From: Anseranas semipalmata | Taxonomy: Eukaryota; Chordata; Aves; Anseriformes; Anseranatidae | Reading direction: 5' to 3' | Length of the DNA: 64,000 nucleotides | NCBI GenBank assembly: GCA_013399115.1 | Contig: VXAA01005278.1 | Span: forward strand, 1 to 64,000 | Shown: positions 61,107-64,000 of the stretch, one piece after another | Layout: each line of letters starts with the position of its first letter | Numbering within the stretch: the stretch's first letter is position 1 | Translations under genes and position numbers: made by a program | The notes under the pieces: generated by a model | Database searches by the model: none | What the model saw: the letters and a program-made list of their open reading frames with translations, nothing else | Told to the model about the DNA's origin: nothing

Positions 61107-64000
61107 TTTAGTTGATGTTTCCTGGAAGCAGGCAAATTTTCAAAAGCATGCCTAGCTCATAGAAAGCCTCTCAGGAAAGTAAGAGGATTTTTGTTCTGGG
61201 GGAACAGACTTTGAAAGGTCCTCAGGCACCTCATAAGTGTGACACAGTGGCTCCATTTCTCTCATCTTTTTTCTATAGATTCTGTACATTCTGTTCTACT
61301 AAAGAGTGAGCAGCACAGCAGGAAGTGGATCTTGACCAGATCCCAGACACTATCCCCTAGATCATGCTGAGCTCTCCACAGGGTAGGTGCCAAGAAGAAA
61401 CCATGGAAATTGGGGCTTCTCAAGAGAAGCTGGAGGAGCAACACCTCACAGCACTCCAACATGAAGCCCTGCAGACCATTACAAGATTTTCTGCATGGTT
61501 CAGAAGGGCCTGGGTGCATTTTTTTGTTTCGTTTTCCCCCAGTCTGGGAAGCCAGCCAAAAATGAACGTGGTAGGGAAGGACATATGCTGTGGTTGCTGT
61601 AATGGCATTTGCTCACAAACCTTTCTGCTTCCCTCTTTCAGTAGCTCCACAGTCCTTTCACTTAGCTAGCTGTTATTTTCCAGCTTTCATGCATTTTAAT
61701 TAAAAAAAAAAATCATTTTCCAACAAACATGAAAAGGAAAAGGTGAGGAATCCTTTTCGCACAGAAGAAAAAGAAAGGAGACCAATTTGGGATCCCATCA
61801 CACTATTAAACATATCAACAGATGTCTAATTGGACTCTGGAAAGAACTAAAGTGGCTCAGACTCCTGACCACCATCTAATCCACGTAGGCTTAAAAACCT
61901 AATGTCCTTAGTCTTTCAAAAAGCTTATTAGGTATCTATCCACAAACGTAGGATCTGCTAAATGACATCGGCTCTCCATACCCACATACTCTGGGATGCA
62001 TCCAAATTATCTACAGAAAGAGATCCCCAAGCTAAGATGAAACCCAGCGTACTGCAAGTCCACGGGCCAGCTCACAGCTCACAGAATCTTTCCATAGGAG
62101 GAAAGAATCCACAACAGCAGAACTTAGCAGAAATTTAAATCATGCACGTCAATAAGAGCAGTACCACTTGGTGAAAATAAAGCAAATAAAAATTTAAATG
62201 CATCATCCAACTTGCTGGGCTGACCTATATGTGCCACTCTTGCTTCTAACAGGATTTCCACAGTACCCACTTTCAGCCATGGCAGAAGGAGGTATAATAT
62301 GCAGTTCTATACGCAGGTTGTGGAAAACACTATTCTCTATTCAAAACCCTGCCAAGGAAGAAACTCTGCTTACTTTTGGGACACACTGTGAACAAAGATT
62401 TCACTACAAGTTTCTTTCAAAGTTCTCCAGTGCCCCTCTTTGCTTACCTTGGAACAGAAAGACAGAGCTCTGTACGCTGGTCTGCTGTGGGTACCCATGC
62501 TAGGTAACAGACAGCAACGCCAAAAATAAAACCACACCAAAATACAAAGCATGACCCAACACAGTTCTGGAAATTACTACTGGGGGACGGATCACAGCAG
62601 GCACCTCCCATTCCCAAGAGCAAAACCAATTTTAAGTAGGCTCAAAATGCATTAACTACTCCTTATCCTTGCACAGCTTTGCTGGAACTGTAAAGGAGAA
62701 GAATATTGCTAGTAAAATTGCATTCGGTGTTTCAAAATCGTATGAAAGAAATCAATTGTTGAAAGATGCAGTTCTTCATTTACAAAGGTAAACTGACAAC
62801 CTGAGAATACGAATGTATTGAGTATCACAATTTAGTATGAATAATTTATTCTGAATACTCAAACTGTCAAAGATGAGCTGTTCGGAAACTTTAAATCATT
62901 TTGACAAGAATTTCCACTAAATAAAAAAAAATCTCAAATGCATTTTAAAAAGGCCTTGGTATTACACAGCATAACCATTATTCAAAAAAAATTACACCTG
63001 CTACAGAATGGAGTTGAAATCCAAATATTTGTCATTTTAAATGTCCAGACGAGGAAAGACCTGTGGTTTTGCCTCATCTGCTAATTACTTCTACAGTTAT
63101 TCAATGTTCAGTGAGCAAAGCCCAACAGCTCGCAGCTGCATGAGTGCTGTGTGGGTGCACAGAGATGGCTCCAAGGCATAAAGAGGAGAGATTCAAGCAG
63201 GTACAACATGAGCCGAGATGTGGCCCCCGAGCAGACCACAGAATGCAAAACGGAATAGCTGTAATGACTACGCACAGGTCCTAAGAACCTACAGAGGTAG
63301 ATGAGACAGCTCATAATGAAGATAATGGGTAAAAACACCTCATCCCTGAAGGCAATTTAAGGTTATCTATTTTACCTCCCCTGAAGAGCATCAACACCAG
63401 GTTAGGGTATTTTCTAGACAGCTGACAGCACGAAAACATTTTAAATAATTCCAACTCTGTCACTTGCTAACTGTATTTTCTATCCTTAAGAATATGTTAA
63501 TCAGTTTCTAAAAGACAACTTGCTTTCTTTCCCACTACCAACTCAAATCACTTTCTGCTTTTTGACACCGATTTTTCTTAAAGTGCATCATTTAAGAAAA
63601 ATTACTGAAAAATGAGAATTCTTGAGATTTTTAAGCTCTGTTTAAATACTGGCCACTGTTGACGTCTGTGCTCATGAATAAAAGAGGAATAAGCAGCTCA
63701 TTCATTTTACAGCTCCTTCACAGTCTTCATACATTTGTCCTCCACGAAAAATATGGAAATGTGAATTTAAATCTGTGGTATAAAAATAGCAACAGACACC
63801 AAATTGATTCATGACTTTTCAATGAAATTGTTAATATCAAAAGCCTAAGAATATGTAATTTCAGAATGAAAATGAACAGGCTTGAATGAAACAAAAATTA
63901 TATCCATAAATTTAGGCCTCGTTCCCCACCTCATGAATTTATACACTAAATCACAGTTGCTAGCTAAGACGTGATACTTTAGCTTACATTTTGAACAACT

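Larger units (their letters stand above)
52245..64000. other. 5' flanking or further upstream intronic sequence
   Basis: An 11.8-kb stretch without a recognisable gene. It is AT-rich, with A-rich runs at 52867-52876 and 52920-52940, a GC-rich patch at 53390-53545, a C17 run at 53893, a possible CR1 tail at about 57533-57600 and a small tandem repeat at 61054. Open frames of up to 156 codons occur on both strands (for example 54470-54940), but none shows a domain, and splice signals do not bound them. Confidence 0.6.

Noticed and set aside
1..64000. CRISPR arrays, prokaryotic operons, phage or defence systems
   Set aside because: No regularly spaced repeats and no dense coding; the window is vertebrate intronic DNA.
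1..64000. tRNA, snRNA or rRNA genes and endogenous retrovirus LTRs
   Set aside because: I looked for the internal promoter boxes and family signatures I know and saw none; diverged copies could be missed by eye.

Overview
The window looks like nuclear DNA from a bird (or another sauropsid). It is AT-rich and gene-poor, with exons separated by many kilobases and flanked by GT/AG splice signals. The recognisable transposon sequence is CR1, the dominant LINE of birds and reptiles. There are no operons, prokaryotic genes, CRISPR arrays, tRNAs or rRNAs. Nearly all open frames above 60 codons are chance or CR1 reading frames.

The window holds the 5' part of one gene on the minus strand, protocadherin-15 (PCDH15), the tip-link cadherin of hair-cell stereocilia and a photoreceptor protein. 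In transcription order (high to low coordinates) I see: a possible 5' untranslated exon (51970-52244, tentative); a start-codon and signal-peptide exon (39016-39123, coding from 39094); and three exons matching human exons 4, 5 and 6 (18335-18495, 14460-14615, 2954-3073). These three encode most of cadherin repeat EC1, the EC1-EC2 calcium linker and the start of EC2. The splice phases of all four coding exons fit together. The next exon is not in the window, so positions 1-2953 are part of an intron.

Two points on the gene stand out. The signal-peptide exon is good by every local signal but does not resemble the human signal peptide I remember. The short exon 3 expected between it and exon 4 was not found by eye in the 20.5-kb intron, although joining exons 2 and 4 directly would keep the frame.

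The rest is intron or 5' flank. It contains one substantial CR1 (about 23054-24142, with two catalytic aspartates of its reverse transcriptase changed), one short internal CR1 fragment (6285-6533) and a possible CR1 tail (about 57533-57600). It also has several small GC- or CpG-rich patches, notably 39841-40260 just upstream of the signal exon, short tandem duplications, a nested 55-nt inverted repeat (35194-35248), and a 39-bp alternating purine-pyrimidine tract 30 bp past the exon 6 donor. I found no convincing new system; the leads are regulatory, structural or splicing-related.
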